Shown here in pieces: positions 35,283 through 43,691 of a DNA stretch of 64,000 nt; position 1 is the first letter of the stretch, and each line of letters begins with the position of its first letter. This DNA comes from Herbaspirillum sp. ST 5-3 (GTDB lineage Bacteria > Pseudomonadota > Gammaproteobacteria > Burkholderiales > Burkholderiaceae_D): assembly GCF_004804275.1 (NCBI RefSeq), contig NZ_STGI01000002.1:640710-704709 (forward strand). Direction: 5' to 3'. The notes beneath the pieces were generated by a model. That model was not told the origin of the DNA. It saw nothing but the letters and a program-made list of their open reading frames with translations, and did no database searches. The translations under genes and the position numbers were made by a program.

Positions 35283-36428
35283 TCAATCCTCCATGAAGGA
35301 GGTGGACACCGCGGCGCTGGTGCGCTTGAGCAGCGGCTTGCGAAAACGCAGCGGGCGCACGACGTTCTTGACCGTGTCCTGCACGATGTGGTGATGCGGC
35401 GAGCGGCTGCAGGCCGGATCGGTGTTGGTCGGATCGCCGGTCAGCAGGAAGGCCTGGCAGCGGCAGCCGCCGAAATCCTTTTCCTTTTCGGAACAGGAGC
35501 TGCATGGCTCGGGCAGCCAGTCGAGGCCGCGGTACTTGCGGAACAGCGGCGATTCATGCCAGAGCCAGGACAGCGGTTTGTCGCGCACCGACTGGAAGTC
35601 CAGCCCCGGGATCACGCGCGCTTCCTGGCAGGGCATGGCCACACCGTCCGGTGCGATGGTCAGGTGGATCGCACCCCAGCCGTTCATGCAGGCTTTCGGG
35701 CGGCCTTCGTAGTAATCGGGAATGACGAAATAGATCGTCATGCTGTCGCCCAGCTTCTTGCGCCAGCGTTGCACGGTGGCTTCCGCTTCGCGCACTTCCT
35801 CCAGGCTGGGCATCAGTTCCTCGCGGTTGACCAGCGCCCAGTTGTAGTACTGCAGGTTGGCGAACTCGATGTACTCGACGCCGATCGACGAGGCGAACTC
35901 GCACATGGCATCGATGTCGCGGATATTCTGCTTGCAGACCGGCATGTTCATCACCATCGGAAATCCGTGCGCCTTGATCAGGCGAGCGGCCTCCAGTTTG
36001 AGGGCATGCGCCCTGGCGCCGACCAGTTCATCGGTCAGTGCCGCCTTGGTCGATTGCAGCGACAGCTGCACCTGCTTGAGGCCGGCTTCCTTCAAGGCGA
36101 TCATGCGCGCTTCGGTGAGGCCGATGCCGGAGGTGATGAGATTGGTGTAGTAGCCGAGGCCGTCGGCATAGGCGACCAGCTCTTCGAGGTCCTCGCGCAG
36201 CAGCGGTTCGCCGCCGGTGAAGCCGAGTTGCAGCGCGCCCAGCTCGCGGCCCTCGCGCAGTACCCGTTTCCATTCCTCCGTTGCCAGCTCGTGTTGCGCA
36301 TAGTCCTTGAAGTTCAGCGGGTTGTTGCACCACGGGCATTTCAAGGGGCAGCGGTAAGTCAGTTCCAGTGTCAGCCACAGCGGCTTGCCGTCGCCGTCCA
36401 GGCTGACGCCGCGCGATTCCTTCGGCAT
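35283..36428 (-). CDS. pqqE: PqqA peptide cyclase, radical SAM enzyme
   Basis: A 381-residue radical SAM/SPASM protein that forms the Glu-Tyr carbon-carbon bond in PqqA, the first step of PQQ synthesis, with PqqD as chaperone. The SAM-cluster motif is CPLKCPWC (CxxxCxxC), followed by LGFTGGEPLLREDL; the C-terminal SPASM cysteines are in CMNGWG, PCSSCSEKEKDFGGCRC and DPACSRS. AAGGA lies 7 bases before ATG 36428, which gives the standard start. Unlike the common order it is not downstream of pqqD but on the opposite strand, heading an operon with four other genes. Confidence 0.96.
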   Translation of the reverse strand: MPKESRGVSLDGDGKPLWLTLELTYRCPLKCPWCNNPLNFKDYAQHELATEEWKRVLREGRELGALQLGFTGGEPLLREDLEELVAYADGLGYYTNLITSGIGLTEARMIALKEAGLKQVQLSLQSTKAALTDELVGARAHALKLEAARLIKAHGFPMVMNMPVCKQNIRDIDAMCEFASSIGVEYIEFANLQYYNWALVNREELMPSLEEVREAEATVQRWRKKLGDSMTIYFVIPDYYEGRPKACMNGWGAIHLTIAPDGVAMPCQEARVIPGLDFQSVRDKPLSWLWHESPLFRKYRGLDWLPEPCSSCSEKEKDFGGCRCQAFLLTGDPTNTDPACSRSPHHHIVQDTVKNVVRPLRFRKPLLKRTSAAVSTSFMED

Positions 36429-36596
36429 GATTGCGTCCTTTCGTCTCCATCGCAGCGGTGCGGAAAGCCCGCTGTCTTGCATGTATTGTGGATTGGCGTG
36501 GAAGCCGGCGCGACGAGAAGGCGCGGAGATAGCCGTGGTGCTTTTATCGGCTTAGGCCTCGTGATTTTCTGGAGGCCGGATTGGCAGACCCTTAGC

Positions 36597-37523
36597 TCAG
36601 AAATCGGCAGATACCGCAACGGAGGCCAGCGCCGCGATGCATACGGCGGCCATGTCGGCGGCAAGCGCGTTGTGCCCGCCGGCCTCGACATGGCGCAGTA
36701 CCGCATGCGGCAGCGCGCGCTGCAGGTGCTCGGCGGCGCGCGGCGGACAGACTGTATCGCGGCGGCCCTGCACGATGCAGACGGGTAGATTGCGCAAGCG
36801 CGAACACGAGGCGAGCACCTCGGCCACATCGGAGAAGCAGGCGTGGGCGAGGTAATGCGCCTGGATCATGGTCTTGGCGAGACGCCGTGCATCCGGCACG
36901 TCCGACAGCGGCGGTTCGCCCATCAGCGCGCGTTCGTAGTCGAGCCAGCGGCGGGCCGCGGCGGTATCGCCGGCCAGCAGGCGTGACGTGTAGGCGCGCA
37001 GCAGGTCGCCGCGCTCCTCCTCGGGAATGCCGTCGGCGAGTGCCTTCCATGCGTGCGGCGCGGCGCCTTCGGCATCGGTTACGTAGCGCCGCAATTCCTC
37101 GTCGGAGCCGAGGAAGATGCCGCGCAATACGAGCCCGGCGACACGCGACGGATGCTGTCCGGCGTAGACGAGTGCCAGCAGGCTGCCCCAGGAGCCGCCG
37201 AAGACGATCCAGCGTTCGATGCCGAGCGCTGTGCGGATGCGCTCGATATCCTCGACAAGATGCGCGGTCGTGTTGCACCTCAGGCCAGAAAGGGGTGTGC
37301 TTCGACCGCAACCGCGCTGGTCGAACAGAACCGCGCGAAAGCGCGCCGGGTCGAAGAATCGGCGGTGTTCGGTGGAACAGCCGCTGCCGGGGCCGCCATG
37401 CAGAAACACCACCGGTATGCCGTCCTGTCGCCCGCACTCTTCCACATGCAGGACATGTCCGTCGCCGACCGGCAGTTGTTGCGTGCGGTACGGCGTCGTC
37501 GGCGGAAAGAGTGGGTCGGGCAT
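36597..37523 (-). CDS. pip: Proline iminopeptidase (alpha/beta hydrolase, S33)
   Basis: A 308-residue alpha/beta hydrolase of peptidase family S33. The oxyanion motif HGGPGSG, the segment FDQRGCGRSTP, the nucleophile elbow GGSWGS (Ser), the acid GRRDTVCP (Asp) and AGGHNA (His) are all present and match proline iminopeptidase. ATG 37523 gives a normal start (MPDPLFPPTTPYRTQQLPV). It lies between a response regulator (23 bases upstream) and pqqE, so it may take part in trimming the cyclised PqqA, for which several unrelated peptidases are used in different bacteria. That role is inference. Confidence 0.88.
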   Translation of the reverse strand: MPDPLFPPTTPYRTQQLPVGDGHVLHVEECGRQDGIPVVFLHGGPGSGCSTEHRRFFDPARFRAVLFDQRGCGRSTPLSGLRCNTTAHLVEDIERIRTALGIERWIVFGGSWGSLLALVYAGQHPSRVAGLVLRGIFLGSDEELRRYVTDAEGAAPHAWKALADGIPEEERGDLLRAYTSRLLAGDTAAARRWLDYERALMGEPPLSDVPDARRLAKTMIQAHYLAHACFSDVAEVLASCSRLRNLPVCIVQGRRDTVCPPRAAEHLQRALPHAVLRHVEAGGHNALAADMAAVCIAALASVAVSADF

Positions 37524-37546
37524 CACGGCAGGGCGATGTGCGCGGC

Positions 37547-38194
37547 TTACGCCTCCATCAAGCCGGAGCGCATCGCGATCACCGCAAGTTCGGCCGCATT
37601 GCTCGCATTGAGCTTTTGCTTGATGTGGTACAGGTGCGTTCCGACGGTGCTCGCGCTCAGATGGAAATCCTGCGCGACCTGGTTGACGGAACGTCCCTGC
37701 GCCAGTTGCAGGAAGACAGTGAATTCCTTCTCCGTCAGCGTATCGGCAGGATGCGCGGTTCCTGAAATCTGCGCGAGGGCGACCTGCTGCGCAAGTTCCG
37801 GGTCGAGATAGCGCCGCTGCTGGCTGACTTGGCGCACCGCCTGCAGGAACTCGTCGGGAAGGCAGCGTTTGCACAGGTAGCCGATGGCGCCGGCCTTGAG
37901 CGCGCGCACCGGGATGAGCGCGTCCTGGTGTGCGGACAGCATCAGCACACGCGCACCGGGATGGCGTGCCGACAGGCGTTCGAGCGCGGCAAGTCCGCCG
38001 ATGCCCGGCATCGATACGTCCATCACCAGTACGTCCGGCGCCAGCTCGCCATAGAGGCGCAAGGCCTCTTCGCCGCTGCCGGCTTCGCCGGTCACGACCG
38101 CACCAGCACCTTCCAGTAACAGGCGAAACCCCATGCGCACGATGGCATGGTCGTCGGCGAGCAGGATCTTCAGGCCGGAAAGGGATGTGCTCAT
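37547..38194 (-). CDS. NarL/FixJ-type response regulator
   Basis: A 215-residue two-domain response regulator. The receiver domain has the acidic pair in LLADDH, the phospho-acceptor Asp in VLVMDVSMPG and Lys in GYLCKR; the C-terminal LuxR helix-turn-helix has LTEKEFTVFLQLAQGRSVNQ and STVGTHLYHIKQKL. ATG 38194 overlaps the stop of the kinase gene (ATGA) with GGAG 8 bases upstream. Its position between the kinase and PQQ genes suggests control of PQQ and PQQ-dependent dehydrogenases, as with the AgmR/ErbR type of regulators, but the target is not proven. Confidence 0.93.
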   Translation of the reverse strand: MSTSLSGLKILLADDHAIVRMGFRLLLEGAGAVVTGEAGSGEEALRLYGELAPDVLVMDVSMPGIGGLAALERLSARHPGARVLMLSAHQDALIPVRALKAGAIGYLCKRCLPDEFLQAVRQVSQQRRYLDPELAQQVALAQISGTAHPADTLTEKEFTVFLQLAQGRSVNQVAQDFHLSASTVGTHLYHIKQKLNASNAAELAVIAMRSGLMEA

Positions 38195-39585
38195 GTTGTT
38201 TGCTCCACGGGATGGTTTTTCGTGACAGGCAGGCGTACGCACAGGCGCGTGCCGCCGCCGGCCGAGGTATCGAACCGGAGTTCTCCTGCCAGGGCGACGG
38301 CGCGCTCGCGCATGCCGGCCAGGCCGAGGCCGCAGCCGGCCGATGATGTCGGCGCGCCCAGACCGCGGCCATTATCGGCAAGGACCAGTTCCAGCCAGCC
38401 GCCGTCGCCGGTTTCAAGCCGCCGCAGGGAAATCTCCACCCGCGTCGCCGCCGCATGGCGCACCACGTTCGTCAATCCTTCCTGCGTGATGCGGACAATC
38501 GCCTCGATGACGCTGTCGCTGACTGGTTCGTTGCCGCCGGCAAGCTGCATGCCGAGACGGATATCCGGATAGTGCCGCTGCCAGGCCTGCAGGTAGCGTC
38601 CCAGCGCGTCATCCACGCTGGCGCCATGGCTGCCCTGTTGCGGGCGCAGGCGATGCAGGATGGTGCGCACGCCGTCCTGCATCTGGCTGGTGACGGCGAC
38701 GATACTTTGCGCCGGGGCATGCAGTGCCGGCTGGCCGGCGGTGCGCTGCGCGATCGCGCCGGCGAGGGCGCGTACGGCGGTGATGCCCTGCGCCAGCTCA
38801 TCATGCAGTTCGCGGGCGATGCTGCGGCGGTCGGCTTCGATCCGGGCCTGCAGGCGTTCATTCAGTTCCCTCTCGCTGCCGAGACGCACGTTGTCATTGA
38901 CCGCTTCCACGAGACGGTCCGCCATGCCGTTGAATGCCTTTGCGAGGCGGCCGAGTTCCGGCTCGGGGAAGACCGGCAGGCGGGTATCGAAGCAGCCGCG
39001 CCCGGTGCGGTCCAGTGCTGCCATCACCTGCCCGAGCGGACGAAGCGCGCGGTCGAGCGCATGGCGGACCGTGAGGAACAGCGCGGCAAGCAGGACGGCG
39101 GCCCAGCCTGCCATCGCGCAGAGATCGTCCCAGGCGTCCAGCGTCGCGCGCGAGGCATCCGGATGGAGTATCAGCGCCAGTTCGCCCGCGTCGATGCGGC
39201 GCGTGGCGAAGCCGGTCTCGACTATGGCGGCAAACCAGCCGGGAGCGGCGCGGCCAGCCTTGTAGGTTGGGCGCGGCGACAGGTAGCGGCGCGCGCCGGT
39301 GGCATCGACGACCTCCAGCGCATTGGCGCGGATCCGGCCCACGGCCCGCAGGTGCGCGAGCAGTTGCTCGCTGCTCAATCCGCCTTGCCGGGCATGCAGT
39401 TCGCGCGCCGAGACGGTCAGCCATTGTTCGGCGACGCGCGTGGCGGCTTCCACTTCCTCGTGGATGCCATCCCGCGTCTGCTTCAGCCACAGGCTCCCCA
39501 GCGCCAGCACGAGCGCGGCGGCGAGGGCCGTCAGCACAAGGCTGATGCGCGTGTGCAGGCGCATTTCATCCAGTCGCAACGTCAT
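38191..39585 (-). CDS. NarX-type sensor histidine kinase (HisKA_3)
   Basis: A 464-residue membrane sensor. Two helices (about residues 8-30 and 155-180) bracket a periplasmic domain, followed by a HAMP region (LRPLGQVMAALDRTGRG), the dimerisation segment with the phospho-acceptor His in ARELHDELAQGITAV, and a HATPase domain with GLTNVVRHA, LADNGRG and GLGLAGMRERA. The preferred start is ATG 39585 with AGGAG 10 bases before; upstream ATG 39630 is possible. It pairs with the overlapping response regulator. The ligand is unknown; an alcohol or redox signal would fit the PQQ neighbourhood. Confidence 0.92.
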   Translation of the reverse strand: MTLRLDEMRLHTRISLVLTALAAALVLALGSLWLKQTRDGIHEEVEAATRVAEQWLTVSARELHARQGGLSSEQLLAHLRAVGRIRANALEVVDATGARRYLSPRPTYKAGRAAPGWFAAIVETGFATRRIDAGELALILHPDASRATLDAWDDLCAMAGWAAVLLAALFLTVRHALDRALRPLGQVMAALDRTGRGCFDTRLPVFPEPELGRLAKAFNGMADRLVEAVNDNVRLGSERELNERLQARIEADRRSIARELHDELAQGITAVRALAGAIAQRTAGQPALHAPAQSIVAVTSQMQDGVRTILHRLRPQQGSHGASVDDALGRYLQAWQRHYPDIRLGMQLAGGNEPVSDSVIEAIVRITQEGLTNVVRHAAATRVEISLRRLETGDGGWLELVLADNGRGLGAPTSSAGCGLGLAGMRERAVALAGELRFDTSAGGGTRLCVRLPVTKNHPVEQTT

Positions 39586-39745
39586 GGCGGCACTCACTCC
39601 TGATGGGATCCCGGGACCCGGCCCTTCCATCAACGCAAATTTCGAGCCAAGCCCGGGAAGGGGCGAGCGTGCAGTGCTGATACTGCGCACCGCAAGTCGT
39701 CAATCCATTACGCAACACCTGTCACTGTCCAGAAATCGAACAAGC

Positions 39746-39762
39746 TGTACCAAAGTGGAACA
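39746..39762. promoter_or_regulatory. Candidate operator between kinase gene and pqqB
   Basis: TGTACCA-AAG-TGGAACA is an inverted repeat with 6 of 7 arm positions paired. It lies in the 268-base divergent gap, 92 bases before pqqB and 161 before the kinase start. A second repeat GAAAAC-N9-GTTTTC occurs at 39785-39805. Either may bind the adjacent response regulator. Confidence 0.4.
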
Positions 39763-39853
39763 CTCACCTTGATGGCCAACTCCAGAAAACCATGATGGCG
39801 TTTTCGTAAATCCCGGTACGCGGCGCGTTGGCCGCCGCGCCCATACTGAACGC

Positions 39854-40780
39854 ATGAAACTGCTTGTACTTGGATCTGCAGCGGGCGGCGGCTTCCCGCA
39901 ATGGAATTGCAACTGCCGCAATTGTGACGGCGTGCGCAAGGGGACGGTGCGCGCGCTGCCGCGCACCCAGTCGTCGATCGCGGTCAGCACGGATGGCCGC
40001 GATTGGGTGCTGTTCAACGCCTCGCCGGACATCCATGCCCAGATCCGCGCCAATCCTTGCCTGCAGCCGGGCAGGGGGCTGCGCGATACCGGTATCGCGG
40101 GCGTGGTCCTGATCGACGCCCAGATTGACCACACCACCGGCCTCTTCATGCTGCGCGAAGGCAGGCCGCTCGATATCTGGTGCACGCCGCAGGTTTGCGA
40201 AGATCTGAGCACCGGCAACCCGATCTTCAATGTGCTGTCGCACTTCTGCACGGTGCGCTGGCAGCCGCTGCAGGTGACGCCGCCGGTCGCCTTCACCGTG
40301 CCCGCCGCGCCGGGACTGCGCTTCACTCCCGTGCCGCTGGCCAGCAAGGCTCCGCCTTATTCGCCGCACCGGCACGACGCGCATGCCGGCGACAACATCG
40401 GCGTGCTGATCGAGGAAATCGCCACTGGAAAAAGAATCTTCTACGCGCCCGGTTTCGGCGCCATGGAGGACCATCTGGAACCCTGTATCGGCGATGCGGA
40501 CTGCATCCTGCTTGACGGCACCTTCTGGACCGATGACGAAATGATCCGCATGGGCCTGTCCGCCAACACCGCGCGCGGCATCGGGCACCTGCCCCAGAGC
40601 GGACCGGGCGGGATGATGGCCTTGCTGTCGCGCTACCGCAAACCGCGCAAGGTGCTTATTCATATCAATAACACCAATCCGATCCTGGACGAGGACTCGC
40701 CGGAACGCGCCGAACTGACGCGCGCCGGAATCGAGGTGGCGTGGGACGGCATGCTGATCGACACGGGAGACAAGCAATGA
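39854..40780 (+). CDS. pqqB: PQQ biosynthesis protein PqqB
   Basis: A 308-residue metallo-beta-lactamase-fold protein required for PQQ synthesis, proposed to hydroxylate the tyrosine-derived part of the intermediate. The N terminus [21 protein letters not shown] with the downstream Cys pair CRNC is diagnostic, and [10 protein letters not shown] replaces the usual HxHxDH metal motif, as expected for PqqB. Length is typical. It is the first gene of the plus-strand pqq group and its stop overlaps pqqC (ATGA). Confidence 0.96.
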   Translation: MKLLVLGSAAGGGFPQWNCNCRNCDGVRKGTVRALPRTQSSIAVSTDGRDWVLFNASPDIHAQIRANPCLQPGRGLRDTGIAGVVLIDAQIDHTTGLFMLREGRPLDIWCTPQVCEDLSTGNPIFNVLSHFCTVRWQPLQVTPPVAFTVPAAPGLRFTPVPLASKAPPYSPHRHDAHAGDNIGVLIEEIATGKRIFYAPGFGAMEDHLEPCIGDADCILLDGTFWTDDEMIRMGLSANTARGIGHLPQSGPGGMMALLSRYRKPRKVLIHINNTNPILDEDSPERAELTRAGIEVAWDGMLIDTGDKQ

Positions 40781-41535
40781 AGATGAATGACATGCGGCCA
40801 TGGACCGATGAGGAATTCGAAGCCCGCCTGCGTGCCATGGGCGAGCGCTACCATATCCATCATCCCTTCCAGGTGATGATGCACCGCGGCCAGCTCAGCC
40901 GCGAACAGATCCAGGGCTGGGTGGCGAATCGCTACTATTATCAGATCAACATTCCCATCAAGGACGCGGCGATTCTTGCCAACTGCCCGGAACGCGAAGT
41001 GCGTCGTCATTGGGTGCAACGCATTCTCGACCATGACGGCTTCAATGGAGAGGATGGCGGCATCGAGGCCTGGATCCGGCTCGGCGAGGCAGTGGGTATG
41101 TCGCGCGAGACGATCGTGTCGCAGAAGCTGGTGCTCCCCGGCGTGCGCTTCGCCGTTGACGCCTATGTGAACTTCGCTCGCCAGCGCCCCTGGCAGGAAG
41201 CGGCAGCGGCGTCGTTGACAGAATTGTTCGCTCCGACCATCCATCAGTCCCGCCTCGACTTCTGGCCGAAATACTATCCATGGATCGAGCCGGAAGGTTA
41301 CGACTATTTCCGCCGCCGCCTGAGCGAAGCGCCGCGCGACGTCGTCAACGGACTGCGCATCACGCTCGGACACTTCACTACGCGCGAGTTGCAGGAGCGT
41401 GCTTTGAATATCCTGCAATTCAAGCTCGATATCCTCTGGTCCATGCTTGATGCGATGCTGCTGGCGTATGCCGATGTGCAGATCGAGGGCTGGGGTGCGT
41501 ATAGACCGATGGGGGCGGGCACTACCCAATCATGA
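40777..41535 (+). CDS. pqqC: Pyrroloquinoline-quinone synthase PqqC
   Basis: A 252-residue cofactor-less oxidase that performs the final ring closure and eight-electron oxidation to PQQ. Recognisable blocks are [52 protein letters not shown] and [19 protein letters not shown], with the active-site His, Tyr and Arg residues of the family. ATG 40777 overlaps the pqqB stop. The length is that of standalone PqqC without a PqqD fusion. Confidence 0.96.
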   Translation: MKMNDMRPWTDEEFEARLRAMGERYHIHHPFQVMMHRGQLSREQIQGWVANRYYYQINIPIKDAAILANCPEREVRRHWVQRILDHDGFNGEDGGIEAWIRLGEAVGMSRETIVSQKLVLPGVRFAVDAYVNFARQRPWQEAAAASLTELFAPTIHQSRLDFWPKYYPWIEPEGYDYFRRRLSEAPRDVVNGLRITLGHFTTRELQERALNILQFKLDILWSMLDAMLLAYADVQIEGWGAYRPMGAGTTQS

Positions 41536-41568
41536 TTTTCATGAGCGGCTTCTGGCAAAAGCATGCTG

Positions 41569-41595
41569 TTGCGTGCCGGCGTGAATGCCGATAAT
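41569..41595 (+). promoter_or_regulatory. Possible promoter upstream of pqqA
   Basis: TTGCGT at 41569-41574 and GATAAT at 41590-41595 are separated by 15 bases, 50 bases before the pqqA start. The spacing is short, so this is weak. PqqA is needed in excess over the enzymes, and its own promoter here would allow that. Confidence 0.3.
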
Positions 41596-41602
41596 CAGTC
41601 AA

Positions 41603-41623
41603 GGGGCGGCATGTCGCCGCCTC
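41603..41623 (+). other. Hairpin in pqqA leader
   Basis: GGCGGC and GCCGCC pair around a 5-base loop, 10 bases before the pqqA Shine-Dalgarno. There is no T-run, so it may be an RNA-stabilising or attenuating structure between pqqC and pqqA rather than a full terminator. Confidence 0.45.
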
Positions 41624-41644
41624 ATTCAACAAAGGAGACTTGCC

Positions 41645-41719
41645 ATGACTTGGGAAACCCCCGCTTTCTGTGAAATTCGCCTCGGCTTCGAGGTAACCGC
41701 CTACGTCTACGTGCGCTGA
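41645..41719 (+). CDS. pqqA: PQQ precursor peptide PqqA
   Basis: A 24-residue peptide, MTWETPAFCEIRLGFEVTAY followed by VYVR. It has the invariant Glu16 and Tyr20 (spacing ExxxY) that PqqE cross-links to become PQQ. AAAGGAGA lies 7 bases upstream. Its position between pqqC and pqqD, rather than first in the operon, is unusual. Confidence 0.95.
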   Translation: MTWETPAFCEIRLGFEVTAYVYVR

Positions 41720-41741
41720 GCGGCCTCCGGGCGGCGGACGA

Positions 41742-42074
41742 GTGACCCTTCCGCCCGGCGCCGCAGCCCCTGCTGCCATGACCAACACTGCACCAGAAAC
41801 CTCAACGAGCGGCCACGCCTGTCCGAGGCTGTCGCCGCACTTCGTCTTCCGCTGGGAGAACAGCCAGAATGCCTACATCCTGCTGTATCCGGAAGGCCTG
41901 ATCAAACTCAATCCGTCCGCCGGCGAGATCCTGAAGCGCTGTGACGGCAAGCAAAGTGTCGACGCCATCATCGCCGACCTCCAGTCGGCATTTTCCGACG
42001 CTACCGGCGAAGTCGCCGAAGGCGCGCGTTCCTTCATCGACATCGCACGCACCAAAGGCTGGCTGCGCTGCTGA
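41742..42074 (+). CDS. pqqD: PqqA-binding chaperone PqqD
   Basis: A 110-residue (98 from the ATG at 41778) winged-helix RRE-type protein that binds PqqA and presents it to PqqE. The conserved stretch is PRLSPHFVFRWENSQNAY, then LLYPEGLIKLNPSAGEILKRCDG and the C-terminal helix ending in GWLRC, all as in PqqD. The GTG at 41742 has GGCGGACG close upstream; ATG 41778 fits the usual family length but has no clear ribosome site. It starts 22 bases after pqqA. Confidence 0.93.
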   Translation: MTLPPGAAAPAAMTNTAPETSTSGHACPRLSPHFVFRWENSQNAYILLYPEGLIKLNPSAGEILKRCDGKQSVDAIIADLQSAFSDATGEVAEGARSFIDIARTKGWLRC

Positions 42075-42214
42075 TTTTCCGGCGGCGGCCATGCCGCCTG
42101 CCGGACAACTGCGGCCATGTCTGGCAAGAATGGCTTCTACAGTCAATCAATAAATGTTGCAGGACTGAAAACTGTCCATATCATTGGCGTTTTACGCTGG
42201 GAAATTAAAACCAC

Positions 42215-42754
42215 TTGACACTCTTGAGCACAATCCTGAAGCGGCCGCTGTCGATCGTGATGATCTCTCTTTTCCTCTGCGCTTGCGGCGGCGGTGGCAA
42301 GGACACGCCTTCAGGAGCGGATACCGTATTAACGCAGCCGACAACAACAGCGGTATCAAGCACGAATCCAAAGGCGACATTCGTCGACACGCAAACGTTT
42401 TCGTTCAAGCTTGCAATCAACCCAGGTACGTTCACTACGATCCCGGAGAGGACCATCAGCTTTTACAATCTCTTGCTGACCGGGCTCGGCAGGTCTTATT
42501 CGATCGCCACGCAGGAAGAGTTGAACGCCTTTAATCAGAAAGTGCCCGCCAGTCAGATGCTGTCACTGGATGACCTCGGAACGTATACCTATTTCCTTGT
42601 CAGCATTCCCGGCTGCAGCGAGTTCCTTGAATACGCGAGCAGCACCTACGGAGACGGGACCTTTGCGGTGTCCTTCAATCATTTCAGACTACCTGACTCT
42701 ACGTGCCTGGGTGTGATGGTTGACTCGTACTACGTTTTTAGAGCGAGGAAATAA
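42215..42754 (+). CDS. Hypothetical lipoprotein
   Basis: A 179-residue protein with a TTG start, a hydrophobic signal segment (LSIVMISLFLCAC) and a lipobox Cys at residue 24 followed by GGGG, so probably an outer-membrane or periplasmic lipoprotein. The mature part is Thr/Ser-rich at first, then a small folded domain with one Cys pair (IPGCSEF and DSTCLGV) that could form a disulfide. I do not recognise the family. No other in-frame start would keep the signal peptide. Codon use seems less GC-rich than neighbours, by eye only. Confidence 0.6.
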   Translation: MTLLSTILKRPLSIVMISLFLCACGGGGKDTPSGADTVLTQPTTTAVSSTNPKATFVDTQTFSFKLAINPGTFTTIPERTISFYNLLLTGLGRSYSIATQEELNAFNQKVPASQMLSLDDLGTYTYFLVSIPGCSEFLEYASSTYGDGTFAVSFNHFRLPDSTCLGVMVDSYYVFRARK

Positions 42755-43691
42755 GCTTTTTTCAACGGCGAGGAATTGACTGTTTTGACAGTAAAGCGCA
42801 GCCAACGGATTTGTCGAGGCCGATCCTGTTTGTCCTGTCGGTGACCGGGCATCGCCAGGACAATTCTTTCTATTGGAAGCGGCGTTCATCCTCGCATGTT
42901 GCAATCTGCAGACAGACACGCAAGATCAGTTTACGGGGCAAATCCGCGCTGCTATTGTTTCGTTGACGCACCACTTCCTTCCGTTTCTGCCCCATTTGCA
43001 TCGCCATGCTATTCCGTGATCTCGCCGACATTGCACTTCGTGCCACTCTAGCCTCAATCGCTGTGACAGGCATCGCTATTCTGCTCGCGAACTATTCCGG
43101 TTTTTGATGTCGCTGCGGTTCAGGCCGAACGTGTCGCCTGTCGCTTCAGAAATTTCCTTGTTGATCCGATGTGTCGATCTCGCTGACGGAGACGCCGCTC
43201 AGGATGAGGTCGCCGGCATTCCGCATGGCCATGTGAAGAACGTCGCCGGCTGATCGCGCCAACGTCGGAACGCAAGCGCGCCCGACTTCATCCAATGTCT
43301 TGTCCAGAGTCGGACGCCATGTTCCCGGTCGGCGTCCTGTCGATCAATGCCGTAGCGAACAATGGTTCAACCGCCGGCCCGACGCGGCAAGCCGGTGGCA
43401 TGATGGACGCTTCGCCACCCTGATGGATGTGGTCGAGCACTACAACACAACCAAACAACTCGCCCTCAGCGACCAGGACAAGCGCGACCTGGTTGAATAC
43501 CTGAAGTCCTTGTAGCGGCGATGCAGCGTTGAGGATCAGAAACCGGCTGAACGCGCCGCGCAGCGCGGTAAGCCGGTCTTCAGCGCGACATCTCGTTTCT
43601 TGTCAAAATGATGACCGGACAAGCAAGCTTTCCGATAATTCGACAGGGCGGTTTTCAGCGTGCCTCATTCAACTTGACCAAGGAAAGATCA
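42755..43691. other. Degenerate 0.9-kb gap
   Basis: No intact gene of normal size is convincing here. It holds a 3' remnant of a cytochrome c peroxidase-like gene (43396-43515), a 33-codon ORF with one hydrophobic segment at 43006-43107 lacking a ribosome site, and an open minus-strand stretch ending at a TGA at 43146-43148 without a plausible start. The mixture suggests decayed genes. Confidence 0.5.
43396..43515 (+). pseudogene. 3' remnant of a di-heme cytochrome c / peroxidase-like gene
   Basis: The last 39 codons read WHDGRFATLMDVVEHYNTT, then KQLALSDQDKRDLVEYLKSL and stop. This matches the C-terminal end of the MauG/cytochrome c peroxidase family, where HDGRF.TL..VV.HY and LS..EK.DLVEYLKSL close the last heme domain. 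No heme motif CxxCH or upstream domain is present in any frame nearby, and the preceding in-frame residues do not resemble the family. It is therefore a truncated remnant; the longer open frame begins at 43300. Confidence 0.7.

Noticed and set aside
34458..36788. 776-codon plus-strand open frame
   Set aside because: Long but antisense to serC, the PuuD-like gene and pqqE, all of which have clear family motifs. The translation is low-complexity and matches nothing.
43006..43107. 33-residue ORF with one hydrophobic segment
   Set aside because: No ribosome site and it lies in a decayed region; not enough support to call a gene.
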